Shown here in pieces: positions 48,850-60,277 of a stretch of DNA of 64,000 bases. The DNA comes from Maylandia zebra (Eukaryota > Chordata > Actinopteri > Cichliformes > Cichlidae). Made by a program: the position numbers and the translations under genes. Position 1 is the first letter of the stretch. Each line of letters begins with the position of its first letter. Under the pieces are notes generated by a model that worked only from the letters and a program-made list of their open reading frames with translations, made no database searches and was not told the origin of the DNA. The DNA is taken from positions 6,792,454 to 6,856,453 of the forward strand of contig NC_135167.1 in the NCBI RefSeq assembly GCF_041146795.1, written 5' to 3'.

Positions 48850-50399
48850 TTGATTTATCACTGTGCCAAAATACACCTGAGACAGGGCTATTGCTATTTC
48901 ATGTACAAGTGAGCAACATACATAACTGGCTCTTGAAGCGCCAGTGTGTACAAAAAGTGTTGGGTTCTTGAACTGTGCTAGTGTGGAATATTTTTCTTGC
49001 TCATTATTATAACTTGTAAATAGCTGGATTTAAACATGTCAATAAATATAGTTTAATATTTCCTTCGTGGCTTGTCATGGAGCAACTGATTCTGTGTCTT
49101 GAAGTGTTTTTTCCTTTGTTTTTATAAGACAGATGACTATTTGAAACGACATTTTTTTTGGAAGAGCAGAAAAAATTATTTGGTCTCTCTATTAAATTAT
49201 CAAGTAGGCATACATGTAAGTAATCTAGTGGTAGCCCATGGCTTTAACCCATAAGCTTTAATAATAGAATCTTTATACTGATCCAATGAGAGAGGAGCTG
49301 TAAACAATATAGATGGATGGAAATGATTTAGACCTTCCAGAGTTTCATTGTGAGCTTTTCATAAAATCAAACTGGAATAAAAGCCCCATATTCAGGATGA
49401 ATCTGCTATTGCTACATTTTTATTTTTAGGAACAGTTTTTTGATTCTCTCCTCGGTCAATCACGGCACTTTCCCCCTAGCATATTAAATGGATTATTACA
49501 CAAACTTTTGCTACTTAAACTAAGTAGTATTTAAAATATGCAACTTATCTAATTATTAAGTGAATTAAAAACAAGGAAACACACAGAGATAAGCATGAAT
49601 GTGTTTTATGAAGAAAAGATTACATGTAAATATACTATTAACAATTAATGGGAGTAATGTAGTCAGTTATTTTCCACTAAAAACTCAAAAAAGGTTCCTT
49701 CCTTTTAAAATTTAAAAGATAAGTACACAAATAAAATTTGCGTACTTATTTTACTTTGCAGTGCAACATGTTAAAAATACATTTAGAAAAGCTGATTACA
49801 AAAATGATTATTCTGTGTGACCCCCATACACAGTGGACATGGGTTCACCTCTTTACAAATCCCAGTTTAACCTGATTACGTGTGAAATCTCAAAAGAACT
49901 TTGTTGCTATGTATTTAATTTTTCTCTCCCTTGTTTGTGTGAAAAAATGTGAAACTGAATGAGAAGGCTGGACTATTGTACAGACAATTTAAGGTAAAAA
50001 CAAAATTAACAGTAAAATTAAACCTGCTGAAAAAGTTGAATTACTTATAGAATATTCTTAATTGCATTATAATATTGCATTTTGACCTTCTTGAAAATAG
50101 GGTAGCAGTAGTAACAGGGTTACTAACCCTCTGGGAGTTAATTTCACTAACATGAGGGAGCGCTTCCTGAGAGTAAGTTATATTTCTACCTTTTGTGAAC
50201 ATGAATATTAATTAGAACTAGAAATAGACTGGAACGCATATTTAGTACCCTTTGTTTTACTAGAACACTGCAGCCACAGAAGCATGCAGACAATACTTAC
50301 AAATCCTATACAGAAGGTTTTTGGCTCCCCTCAGTGGTTACCTCTGTGCAGGCCCAGCTCTATGCTATTGCAATACACACTTGCCAGCCCCTTCTTAAG
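48850..50399. other. Intergenic, nothing recognised
   Basis: AT-rich DNA downstream of pnoc, possibly including an extended 3' UTR to about 49.06 kb. No exon or named repeat. Confidence 0.4.
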
Positions 50400-51418
50400 T
50401 TTCCCAATTCAACTGCTTATCAACACAAGTGTGTAATTAGCCAATCACATGGCAGCAACTCAGTCATCCATTTAAGCATGCAGACACGGTCAAGATGACC
50501 TGCTGAAGTTCAAACTAAGCATCAGAATGTGTCAGAAAAGTGATTTACGTGACTTTGAATTTGGCATGGTCATTAGTGCCGGGCAGGCTAGTCTGAACAT
50601 TTTAGAAACTGTTGATCTACTGAGATGTTCCCACGCAACCATCTCTAGAATGCTTATTGTTGATATCAGAAGTCGGAGAAGAATGGTCGACCTCTGGCCA
50701 TTCTGGGCACACAAGTCAACTCTTGAAGCAGAACTACACTAGCATAAGACCACACTGGGTGCCACTCCTGTCAGCGAAGAACAGGAAGCTGAGGCTACAA
50801 TTCACATGGGCTCAGAAACATTTGACAATAGAAGACTAGAAAAACTGCCTTGGTCCAATGAATATAGAAGTGCAACATTCTGTTAGGCTTAAACAACATG
50901 AAAGCATGAACCTACCTTGTCTTGTAACAGTTCAGGCTGCTGCTGCTGGTGTAATCATATTGGGGGTATTTTCTTTGCACAGTTTGGACCCCTTACCACC
51001 TGACCATTGTTTAAACCCTACAGCCTTTCTGCGTATTGCTGGTGGCCATGTTCATATTCCTTTAGAGTAGAGGCGGCTTCAAAAAGTTAATGCACTTGAT
51101 GTTTCTTGAACATCACATTTAAGAAACATCTAGTGTATTACCTGTTGGAGTGAGTTCACTTTACTCAAATAGCCTCCACACAGTCTCAGATCTCAATGCA
51201 ATAGAGCACCTTTGGGATGTGGTGGAACTGAAGATTTAGATCAAGAATGTGCAGCTGACAGAGCTACAGCAACTACGTGATGCCATCATGTCAAAATGGA
51301 CCAAAATCTCTGAGGAATGTTTCCAGCACCTTATTAAACCAATAATAAGATAATTTAAGGTTGTTTTCAAGGCAAAGGAGTGTCCAACCCTGTACAGAAT
51401 ACCTAACACTGTAAGTAT
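50400..51418 (+). mobile_element. Tc1-like transposon (family A), longest copy
   Basis: Nearly all segments of the family A transposase are present in order. They include AGCCAATCACATGGCAGC, the N-terminal frame KSDLRDFEFGMVISAGQASL (helix-turn-helix start, from 50536), CCACTCCTGTCAGCGAAG, AACAACATGAAAGCATGA, GGTGGCCATGTTCAT, CTCAATGCAATAGAGCACC, GGACCAAAATCTCTGAGGAA. The right end reads TGTCCAACCCTGTACAG. Several indels and a deletion around 50650-50740 break the frame, so it is dead. It lies 150 bp from the left end of the ISL2EU-type transposon. Confidence 0.8.
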
Positions 51419-51630
51419 GCATAGACAGTTGTGTTGATAAATCTGACTTTGAGAAGTTGAAAGAAAGAAAAAAACTTCGATAATGAGGTACATGGCCCCA
51501 TGTAACCAAAGACATGTTTAAATATTCCAGATGTGCAAACCTAGCTGATATCTTTAAGAGAAGAATAACTTGCACAATCACTTCCGCGTTCTATGTAGTC
51601 CTGCCCCAGTGCTTCCGGTGTGGTTAAACC

Positions 51631-54176
51631 ATGGCGACGTTCCACACTCGCTGCCTACAAGAGCTCCCAAAATTGAACATCACTGATGTTCATCGGATTT
51701 GCAGATTGACGACTACCCCGGCCAGCAATTAGATAAAGGATTTAAGTTATATGCTGCATCATATATACACAACTACGAAGGTAAGAAAACGTAAATTAAC
51801 CGACAAAGAAACGCTAGCTAACGTCAAATGCAAACACTACGTTACTCCGCTATGTCCTTCATTTGATGTCAATTCTCTATATTACATGTTTTCTTAAACG
51901 GTGTTTTATGTCGTCCGAAACTATAGTTGAGGTTTTCTTAACTAATGTCACTTTTGTTGTTAGACACTGTTATAATAGCGTTAGGTAGTTGGCTAACTAA
52001 GGAGGTAGTTAACTACCTAATGCTACTCTTGCTAAGTGTAAAGTATATATGTTTAAGACGTGCTGACATGAGTAATACAGAAATAATGCTAATGGTACTT
52101 GTATCTTTATTCAGTGTCCAATAAAGACAGGTTGTCAGGGGAGGTCGGTGTGAGAGCCCTGTGCTACAAGTCAATGAGGAAGAGTGAGGCACCACACAGA
52201 CTAAGTGTAGGCAGGAAGCTGTGTAAAGTTGTTAATCCCCGTTCACTGGGGTTCAGTTTATTTAAGCATTAGTTAAGTTCATTCCTAAAGGCCCATCAAC
52301 TTGAATGTTTTCCTTGTCTCCCTGCTTTATCACTCCTAATTTGACTAGTCGGATAGTTTACTCAACGTGTGTGGGTGATCAGAAACATTTGACACCAAAT
52401 TAATACTGCAAATATACACAATCTAAGTTATTACAGTTATCAAGGATGGCTGTTGTTTTAATAGGGAGAGAAAGAAACACTAAGCATTCAAGAGGGTAAG
52501 CCTGTAGTAACCATAACACTGAACTATGTTCCTGTTCGGCTCTTCCATGAAGATGTTACATTTTTAATTTTCGTTCTTTCTTCTTAGATTAAGCTTCTGG
52601 ATTCATCGCCGGTGGTACTGACACATAGCGAGTGCTCCTGTGTGGCAGGCGCTGTTATGTGCAATCACACAGTGGCATTGCTCTTCCAAACAGCACACTA
52701 CTCACAACTCAGAGTGCCAGTTGTCCCCCCTGTGCATAGCTGCATGGAATCTGAACAGCAATGGCACAAGCCACGGACAGTGGTAATTTAAATGAGGTTA
52801 AAGTTTTTGAATTAGTCCATGTTTACATATGAACAGCAACACCATCCATAGTAAATGTGTCTTCTGTTAGGGTGTGAAGCCAGGACCCATCAACTCCATG
52901 ATCTTCACTAAGCCGGTACCAAATAGGGTGGCCCAGACTGGAGTACGGTAATTAGATTTGTAAAATTTGGTTTCATGTGTTACAAATGTATGTTGCTATT
53001 TGTTCATACATACATGTGTCAGAATAGGTATTAATTTACATACAACATTACACTTTCTGAAGACTGCTAACTCAGTCATGTACATATACATCCCAGTCTC
53101 TAACTTATGCACCACTGTTTTACACCTTTTTAGTTTAGTTGTTGTTCAGTATAATAACCTTCTTTCTTACATTATTGTCATTGATGTTTTCTTTAGGAGT
53201 GGCTTCTACAGAGGCATGGTGGGTCCGTTACCAGATCCCTGCTTGTTCAGAATAACGGAGGCATATGCAAAATTTAATATTGAGGACAGGCCACTTGTGA
53301 CCACAATGAACATGAGACCTGACAAGCCCCTTGTGGAAAGTGCCTTTGGGCTGGTGCAGGAGGGCAGTGTTCTGTCATATCAGCAGCTGGTTTTGACAAC
53401 CCGGTACATCACACTACACCGTGATGCACCACCAACACCGCACTTGCCTCTGGAGGGGTATGACATCTTGCCATCAGATTGTGTGTTTGTGTGCTCAGAA
53501 GAAGAGCTTCTGCATCTGAAAAGCTTGTCTGTAACTCTGGAAATGGCTCACAAAATAGAGGAAGCTACACGTGAGCAAAGCTCTTCGTCTGAGTGGCATC
53601 AGCTCTGCAGGCCCAGAGTGACTGCCTCTAGGTTTCGGGAGGTGTGTCACGTCAGAGGCCAGAGCTCTGCAGTCACTAGCAGAGCGTATATTGAAGGGAA
53701 CAAGGCAGACAGCAGACATGAGGAGGGGAATTGAGATGGAGCTTGCAATAGCAGCAGAGTATAGTAGGCTAATGAATGTTAACTACTCACCCTGTGGTCT
53801 GGTCATTCACCCCATTGCCCCCTGGCTTGCTGCATCTCCTGATGGTGTTGTTTTTGACCCCAATGAATACCCCCAGTTTGGCCTCGTCAAATGCAAATGT
53901 CCCAATGTGCAAAACTTTGACTGCAAATATGTGCAAATGGAATGTGGTACCCCTAAACTAAAAAAGAGCCACGCATATTATTGGCAAGTGCAAGGACAAC
54001 TGCTCATCAGTGGGATGCAGTGGTGTGACTTTGTTGTGTGGGCACAAGAGGACTACCTAGTGCAAAGAATATACATGGATACAGATGTGCACAATGCAAT
54101 CAGAGAAAAGGCTGACTACTTATTTTTTCACATATATATGCCAAGATACCCGTGTTTGGGGAAAAATGAACAGTAA
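51631..54176 (+). pseudogene. YqaJ-like nuclease gene of the transposon, frameshifted, with SWIM finger
   Basis: Five exons are inferred: 51631-51780, 52115-52206, 52588-52782, 52871-52947, 53197-54176. All junctions are GT/AG with compatible phases. Exon 1 starts MATFHTRCLQELPKLNITDV. A SWIM-type zinc finger lies in exon 3 (CSC, six residues, CNH). Exon 5 holds the YqaJ domain, with SPDGVVF, GLVKCKCPN and YYWQVQGQLL recognisable. Two frame changes interrupt it: within exon 1 (before 51730, where DKGFKLYAASYIHNYE continues in another frame) and at about 53660-53690 (between RVTASRF and GTRQTADMRRG). The catalytic E-x-K motif reads K-x-K. The family nuclease is lambda-exonuclease-like and may process transposon ends; this copy should be inactive. 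Sequencing error could explain one shift but not the substitution. Confidence 0.75.
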
Positions 54177-54294
54177 AAACATAGCAAAAAGGAAAACAGA
54201 TCCTTCAGGCTGGCTGGAACAAAATAACTGAGGTTTTATTTGCAATATATTTCATGAATTCTTTTGTTGTTACATGTTACTTTTATGTGAAATC

Positions 54295-54300
54295 AATAAA
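54295..54300 (+). terminator. Polyadenylation signal of the YqaJ gene
   Basis: AATAAA 119 bp after the TAA stop at 54174-54176, in the 0.58-kb gap between the two convergent transposon genes. The rest of that gap (54301-54759) is AT-rich with nothing else recognised. Confidence 0.6.
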
Positions 54301-54759
54301 GTTATTTAAGCAATGGCATCAATTTCATTTTTTAAAAACACACATTAAAAGATTGAATTTGTGCAGAACTTATTTACATGGTAAGTATTTAAAACTCCAT
54401 GCCTAGCATACTGATATACATTTAGACAATAACACAACTGAATGAAGAAAATGACAAATGGTATGATGATTTTAAAACGATTTAGTGATTTACTTTATAA
54501 TTTTGATAAACAATTTTGTTGAATCTGAATAGTAATATAGTAGTATAATTAAACAGTATTATTAACATTCAACATTTGCAATGAATTTGAATTATTAATA
54601 ACTGAAACTCAACTATCAGCACTCAAGTACTATTTCTGTAATCAAGTATTGTCAGCTGAGAAGGAAGAAATGCAACTGTAGTGGCCTCAGCTGCAGGTCA
54701 TTTTCCATAAGTTACTTGTACTGGCACCGGTGTCTTGGGAAAAAACCATCTTGTCTCAC

Positions 54760-56815
54760 TTAACCCATTTTTTTAACTAATGCTGTGTTCTGGTAATTTG
54801 ACAGCATACATGCTACTGCAAACAGTTGGTTGATATTGTAAACATGTGACATGGTAATGATGCTATCAAAAAGTTTGTTCTGTTTTATCCTCATAATGAC
54901 TCGCTCCACATGTACCCTGAGTCTGGCTATGGCCTGCGTCTCCTTAACCTGGTATGCTGGCATCTGCTTCTGCTTAGATAGAAAAGGTGGGCAGTACACT
55001 TTGCATTTACAACAATCGGTGATTAGGAAGCCCTTATCTACCATCACTGCCATGTCTTCAGTCAACTTCTCAGCAATGCCTGATTGTTTGAATAGTTCCT
55101 TGTCACTAACCGAACCAGCATACAGATTAGAGATGAATGTCACTGGACCATGTGGAGCTATGCCAACCAGGGCTTTCATCGTACAGTGGGATTTGTACAA
55201 AGAGTACATTTCACTTTGGAGAAGTGGTGAGGATGGTGTCTGACACCTCAGCTCTGTACAGTCAAGGATCATCTGGGTGTCTGAGAAATCTTTGAATTCC
55301 TCAGGGAGGTAAGCTTGCACTTCTTCACGTGTAAGCCAAATGCATTGAGACCCCAGTACAGTGGCAAGAAAATTTGTCCATTTTGCAATAATGCGGCTCA
55401 CTGTGGACTGGTGTATGGTAAATCGGTGTGCCAGGTCCCTCTCCTTCAAACCAACTGACAGGAAAACCAGGAAAAGAAAAAACTCGTCAATTGGCTGTAG
55501 CAGCTGCCTCTGGAAGGTGAAAACAAAAGGGAAAATGTTACTCCTTAAGCTATGAACTAGTAAAATTATGCTTTTCTTGGCTAAATGTTTTGTAATGATT
55601 ATGCATACTACACTGTACCATGGGGTAAACAATGAGGTGCTGTAGTACACAGGTGTATGTATGTAGGATACTGAGTCTAGCGCTATTGTACATAATGTAA
55701 TGTTATTGTACATAAATACAATAACATTACACCTCTAGTTCTAACTACCAACAAACCCATAACCTACCGTTGATGTGCGTGCAGGTGTCAACACTTCTTC
55801 GTTCCGATTGGCAGCTGACTTGGCTCTTGAAACCCGGATCATTTTATAGATACAAGGCTCAATCAAAAACCAAAATGCCATCAAATGATCATAGCTTGGA
55901 AATCTATTCACGAGAGAGACATACATCGTGTCAATCATTAATTAACATTACACACTGACATAAAAATAATGTAAACTGTGACAAATATGCTAATGACATG
56001 CTGTATAAAATAGTTTGATTAAGAGTATTTGGTGTTGTATTTTATCTGTAGCATTAGAATATCGTTTAAATACTAAAGCATCTAGATGAAACATACAGTC
56101 AGCAGAGAAAAAGTAAATATCTATTTTGTTTTCATTAAGACTGGAAAAACTTTCTAAATTTAACTGATGGTGACCTTGGTATATTTTAAACAGTTAGCTT
56201 GGATAGAACTTAGGTGTACCTGGTATAGAATCGGATGTCAGTGTCGGAGCCAGCAAAACGCTGTAACCCAAATTCTCGCTGGACACGTAACTCCAGTATT
56301 TCCTTCCTCAGAGTCTCCACGTCTTTGGACAGGTCTTCTGCAGCTGATGCAGATATGTCCAATGCAGACGGCTCAGGGACTGGGCAGTAGTCATGATCTC
56401 TTGTAAGACTGTGGTCTTCTTGATCGTCAGGAGGAACTAGTTCTGGGCGTCGCTCCGTTCTCTCCCAAACACCAGGCCGCGGTGGTTCAACTTTATAGCC
56501 ATTCCACTCAAAAAGTGTTGGTACAGCACCTTTAATAAGCCGCCTTCGACCACCGAGGGTTGTTGGCTCTATGAGTTGATCACTGGCAAAGTGTCTGCAG
56601 CAGACCCTGGTGTGAGAGGTAATCGTGAAATGATCCCGTCGTATGTTTACCAGCCATTGTCTTCTCAAGTCGGAAAGGGTCGGAAAGCCATGAAAACTTA
56701 GTATGCCGTTAAATTTGGCTGAAGCCGAACAAAGTGGGACACAGCAATGCTCGGAGTATTTCTTCTCTTGTTTTTGAAAATATTCTGTTTTAAATACTTT
56801 CCTTTTTATACTCAT
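54760..56815 (-). CDS. THAP-domain DDE transposase (ISL2EU type), intact across three exons
   Basis: Exons run from 56815 to 56220, 55903 to 55768 and 55509 to 54760. Donors are ACCAG|GTACAC and ACG|GTAGGT; acceptors are GAATAG|A and TTCCAG|AGG. Together they give 1,482 bases, an uninterrupted 493-residue frame. Residues 25-101 are a THAP zinc finger: C25, C29, C72, H75, the FP of FPTLSDL, W54 and the terminal AVPTLF. A coiled-coil-like stretch spans 160-185. A helix-turn-helix (about 264-290, LKERDLAHRFTIHQSTVSRI) precedes the RNase H-like DDE_Tnp_4 domain, with D327 (ILDCTE), D402 (MVDKGF) and E446 (VERVIMRIK). It would bind the element's ends and catalyse cut-and-paste transposition in the nucleus. 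The codon frame shows no stop. Host domestication is an alternative reading, but the convergent partner and nearby termini favour a transposon gene. Confidence 0.88.
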
Positions 56816-56920
56816 TCTGAAGCGACATTAGCATAGCAACCGATAGATAAACAAACATACCGGAAATGCCCAAGCGGTAGTATTTGGAAACGGAAATACG
56901 TCACATGCCCTAGTGCAAGT

Positions 56921-57283
56921 AGTCCATTGCAGCAACAATTCAGCAACCTAACATATTTTAAAAGTCACACTGCGAAATTTAGTATTAATCTCATATTGGG
57001 GAAATTAATTTGTTACAGCAGCACAAGGGGCAGGAAGAAAAGGTAAATTCGAGATAAAACAAAACAAAACAAACAAACAATAAAAAAACAAACAAACAAT
57101 AAAAATAGAAAAAAAATAAATTTTTAGAAAAAATAATTAGATTAATAATAAGTAGGTTTGCAACTTTCTAGATATACCCTAAGCATTTGAGTTGGATGAG
57201 TTCAATGTTTTCGCTGATAACCGCTCCACCGCTACTGAAGCCATTCTAAAAAGACGCAGACGTAATTTATTTTGAAGGGTTAT
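56921..57283. other. Spacer between transposon and pdpr, AAAC-rich
   Basis: 57056-57120 is an A-rich stretch with CAAA/AACA units (imperfect (CAAA)n). The right part, 57180-57280, becomes less AT-rich toward the pdpr promoter. No gene. Confidence 0.5.
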
Positions 57284-57394
57284 ACCGGAAGAGGTACCAC
57301 TTAACTAACGGGAGTCTCTGAATTTGGCTTTCAGTTACACCTTAGTGACTATCCTTCTGTTGAAATATCATAATCACTGGACTTAACTAAATCG
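57284..57394 (+). promoter_or_regulatory. pdpr: Proposed pdpr promoter and non-coding exon 1
   Basis: An ETS-type site, ACCGGAAG (57284-57291), is followed by about 100 bp ending at a strong donor ATCG|GTAAGT (exon end 57394). The next acceptor on the strand, CTTATTGCAG at 58331-58340, precedes the pdpr start codon. TATA-less ETS promoters are common for mitochondrial-protein genes. The intervening 57395-58340 is intron 1, with no repeat recognised. Inference from signal quality and position. Confidence 0.5.
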
Positions 57395-58340
57395 GTAAGT
57401 TTAATGTAGTTGTGAAAAATAAGTGTTATGATTAGAGAAGATTTTCTGCCTGGTTTAGCCGTCGTGTTAGCAAAAATAATAAACATTGGCTAGCTTTTCG
57501 ATAGCCTAAGCTGTGCTATGTGACTAACATTATCAGTAGTGCTAACTTTAGTAGTACCAACACATACCCCCCAAATGTTAGGAACTTTGTGCGTGACTTT
57601 GGTCATCTACACGTCTGCTAGGTATCTACCACTAATCTAAATATCACAAAAAATCACAAAGATACCGACATGTTGTTAGCTAAAGCTAGCTGTGCTGCTA
57701 AGAATACAAGTAAAGCTAAAGCAGTGCTTCAAGGCTAACAGCAGTCTTTATAATACAAGCAAGACTGTTGTAAGTTCACCTTGCTGATTTCCCAGGCCCT
57801 ATTCAAAGTGTTTAATGTTGTATTTACTTTCGATTATGTCTGGTTAAGCTAAATGTAGCAACTTAAGTTTAGGAACAGCAGTGCATCTTTGTAACCTTAT
57901 GGAAACTAGCGACTTCCAGTGTTGACAATTTAATCTGGTTTATAGTAGACACTTTCAAAGGCCCTGACATAGCAACTTTAGAACGCAAACTAATCCATGC
58001 TGTTAGCAGAAAAGGTCAGCAGTACTGTCAGAGATGTATAGATTGTGGTGTAGTAATAATTTTATTAGTATCTACCTAGCCAAATTAAAATGAAACTGTG
58101 ACATTGACACAACCCTATCTACAGCAAATATCAAATTATTTCAGATTAAAAAAATACAGCAACTTAAAATAATACAAGAGGTCTATATCACACCCTGCAA
58201 ACTGTAGAAAACGGATCATATGTTACTAAAATTATATCATGATATTTGTAAAGTTAGGGTCATTGTTGCTGTATTCACTGTGGTACTGTCCTCTATTTAA
58301 GGTTATAGAGTAACTTTAGATCCCGTGTCTCTTATTGCAG

Positions 58341-60218
58341 AAAGCACAGCTATGTCCAGCTGTGTGCGGAGCTCCAGGGCTCTGTCCCCTGTTATGCTCC
58401 CCCGGCTGCGGCTGCTTCACCAGACGGGGTATAGATTGGTAGGCAGGGGTCTCTGGACTTCCCCTCGGTGTTTGACTGTCAGTGGAGACTCCCAGCTGCT
58501 TCCATTGCCCAGGCAGGCCCGGGTTGTCATCTGTGGAGGAGGTATTGTGGGAACATCAGTGGCCTACCACCTGGCTAGACTGGGCTGGACTGATATTGTA
58601 CTACTTGAGCAGGGCAGGTGAGTGTTTCAGCTCAACAAATTGAAGATAAGCCATTGTGTTTGTTGTCTTAAAATTAGCACGAAGAGAGAGATGTTCTTTA
58701 TGTTATTGACTCAGACCACTGATATTATATGAGAGTAGGGATAGCTTTAACATTAGGAGGTGATAGTGGAAAGAAATGTTAGATTTGATATTGTTGTGTT
58801 AATACTTTCTTGGCCATTATTATCCTAACCAGACTTGGTGCAGGAACAACAAGACTATGTGCTGGTATTGTCAGCGTGGCCAAGCCCATTTCCATCGAGT
58901 GTCAAATGGCCAACTACTCCAGTAGTCTTTACCAGCAGCTGGAGGAGGAGACGGGGGTTAAAACAGGTGGGATGATTTACAGAATTTGGCTTTTGTCATA
59001 TTTAACTTTTTTAATTTTTTAAAACTATTTTATTCTTAGAAGGGTTTGCTTTTTCACCATTTTACTATTGGTGCTGATAGTTAACAGTTCCCACATGCAC
59101 ATCACCACATATTTTTTAAAATGTTAATTATTAATTTAGATTATAGAACAGTTTGCATTTGTATCTTCCCAGATTATAGCTTCTAAAGCATAAAACAGAC
59201 AAGGGAGCAAATTGTGACATACTGCCTTCTGTCTCAATGCATTTAGAAACATTTCAGATTTGTTGAAGTCCGAGATATCATTTGATGTGCACCAGCAATA
59301 AACAAGCTGCAAAGCTAGAATACTAATTATAGACTGAGTCATATGTGGTGTGTGGTATGTGTTGCAGGTTATGTGAAGACAGGGTCTTTGTGTCTGGCTC
59401 AAAATCAGGATCGCTTCATTTCTCTTAAGCGCCTCGCATCAAGGCTGAAGTAAGTCCTGTAGTTAGTTTTTAGACCACAGCTATGTGGATTAAGCTGTAA
59501 AGCTCTAGTGGCTTTGTGAGGACAAGCTTTTGGGGACTCAAAAGTTTTTGTTTAAAATAATAATAGTGTCAGCTGATTGTCCCCTTTCACTGATTTAAAA
59601 ACATAAATGACTTTTGACCCTTTCACTTCATTCACAGGGTAATGGGGATCAATTGTAATATTATTAAACCTAAAGAGGTGGCCAAACTCCACCCCCTTGT
59701 TAACATTCATGACCTGGTAGGCGCACTCCACCTTCCTGAAGATGCTGTCGTGTCTCCACCAGATGTTAACCATGCCCTTGCTGTGGCTTCAGCTGGACAA
59801 GGTAACACAAACTTGCAGTTTGGTTTGGTAGACCATAAATCGTGTATTCTGCTGTTGCTGGCCCACCCTATAATTGTAACCTCCTCTTTTGTCCTTTGTT
59901 TCCTCTTTCTTCTCCTTCAGGGGTTCAGATCATGGAGCGAACCAGTGTTCAGCAGGTTCTGGTAGAGAAGGGATGTGTAACAGCTGTAGAGACTGACCGT
60001 GGTTCCATTAAATGTGAATATTTTGTCAGCTGTGCTGGACAGGTAGATTGCTCTATGGGAGATGCATTAATAAGACTGAGAAATGGAATCTGTGACAAAA
60101 AAGAAAAACCCCTCTGTAAACATTTTGGAATTACTTTTGTTTCTGTGGAAATTCAGTGTCATGCTTGGTCAAAAATATGTAAGCAGGACAGGCAGCAATT
60201 TTTTCCTTCTCCTTCATC

Positions 60219-60277
<59 letters not shown>

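Larger units (their letters stand above)
51568..56920. mobile_element. ISL2EU-type DNA transposon carrying THAP-DDE transposase and YqaJ nuclease genes
   Basis: The 5.35-kb unit contains two convergent multi-exon genes whose start codons lie 63 bp and 105 bp inside the proposed ends. ACTTGCAC at 51568-51575 is mirrored by GTGCAAGT at 56913-56920, giving short inverted termini; both ends continue with TTCCG-containing sequence. Flanks are TA on the left and AG on the right (TA if the right terminus is one base shorter), so the duplication is unresolved. The pairing of a DDE_Tnp_4 transposase with a YqaJ exonuclease is the hallmark of eukaryotic ISL2EU/IS4EU elements. The transposase frame is intact and the nuclease is degraded. 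Confidence 0.8.

Noticed and set aside
52967-53196. Apparent N-terminus of the 255-codon YqaJ-region frame
   Set aside because: It lies in an intron; homologous sequence begins at the acceptor TTTCTTTAG, and upstream exons supply the real N-terminal part.
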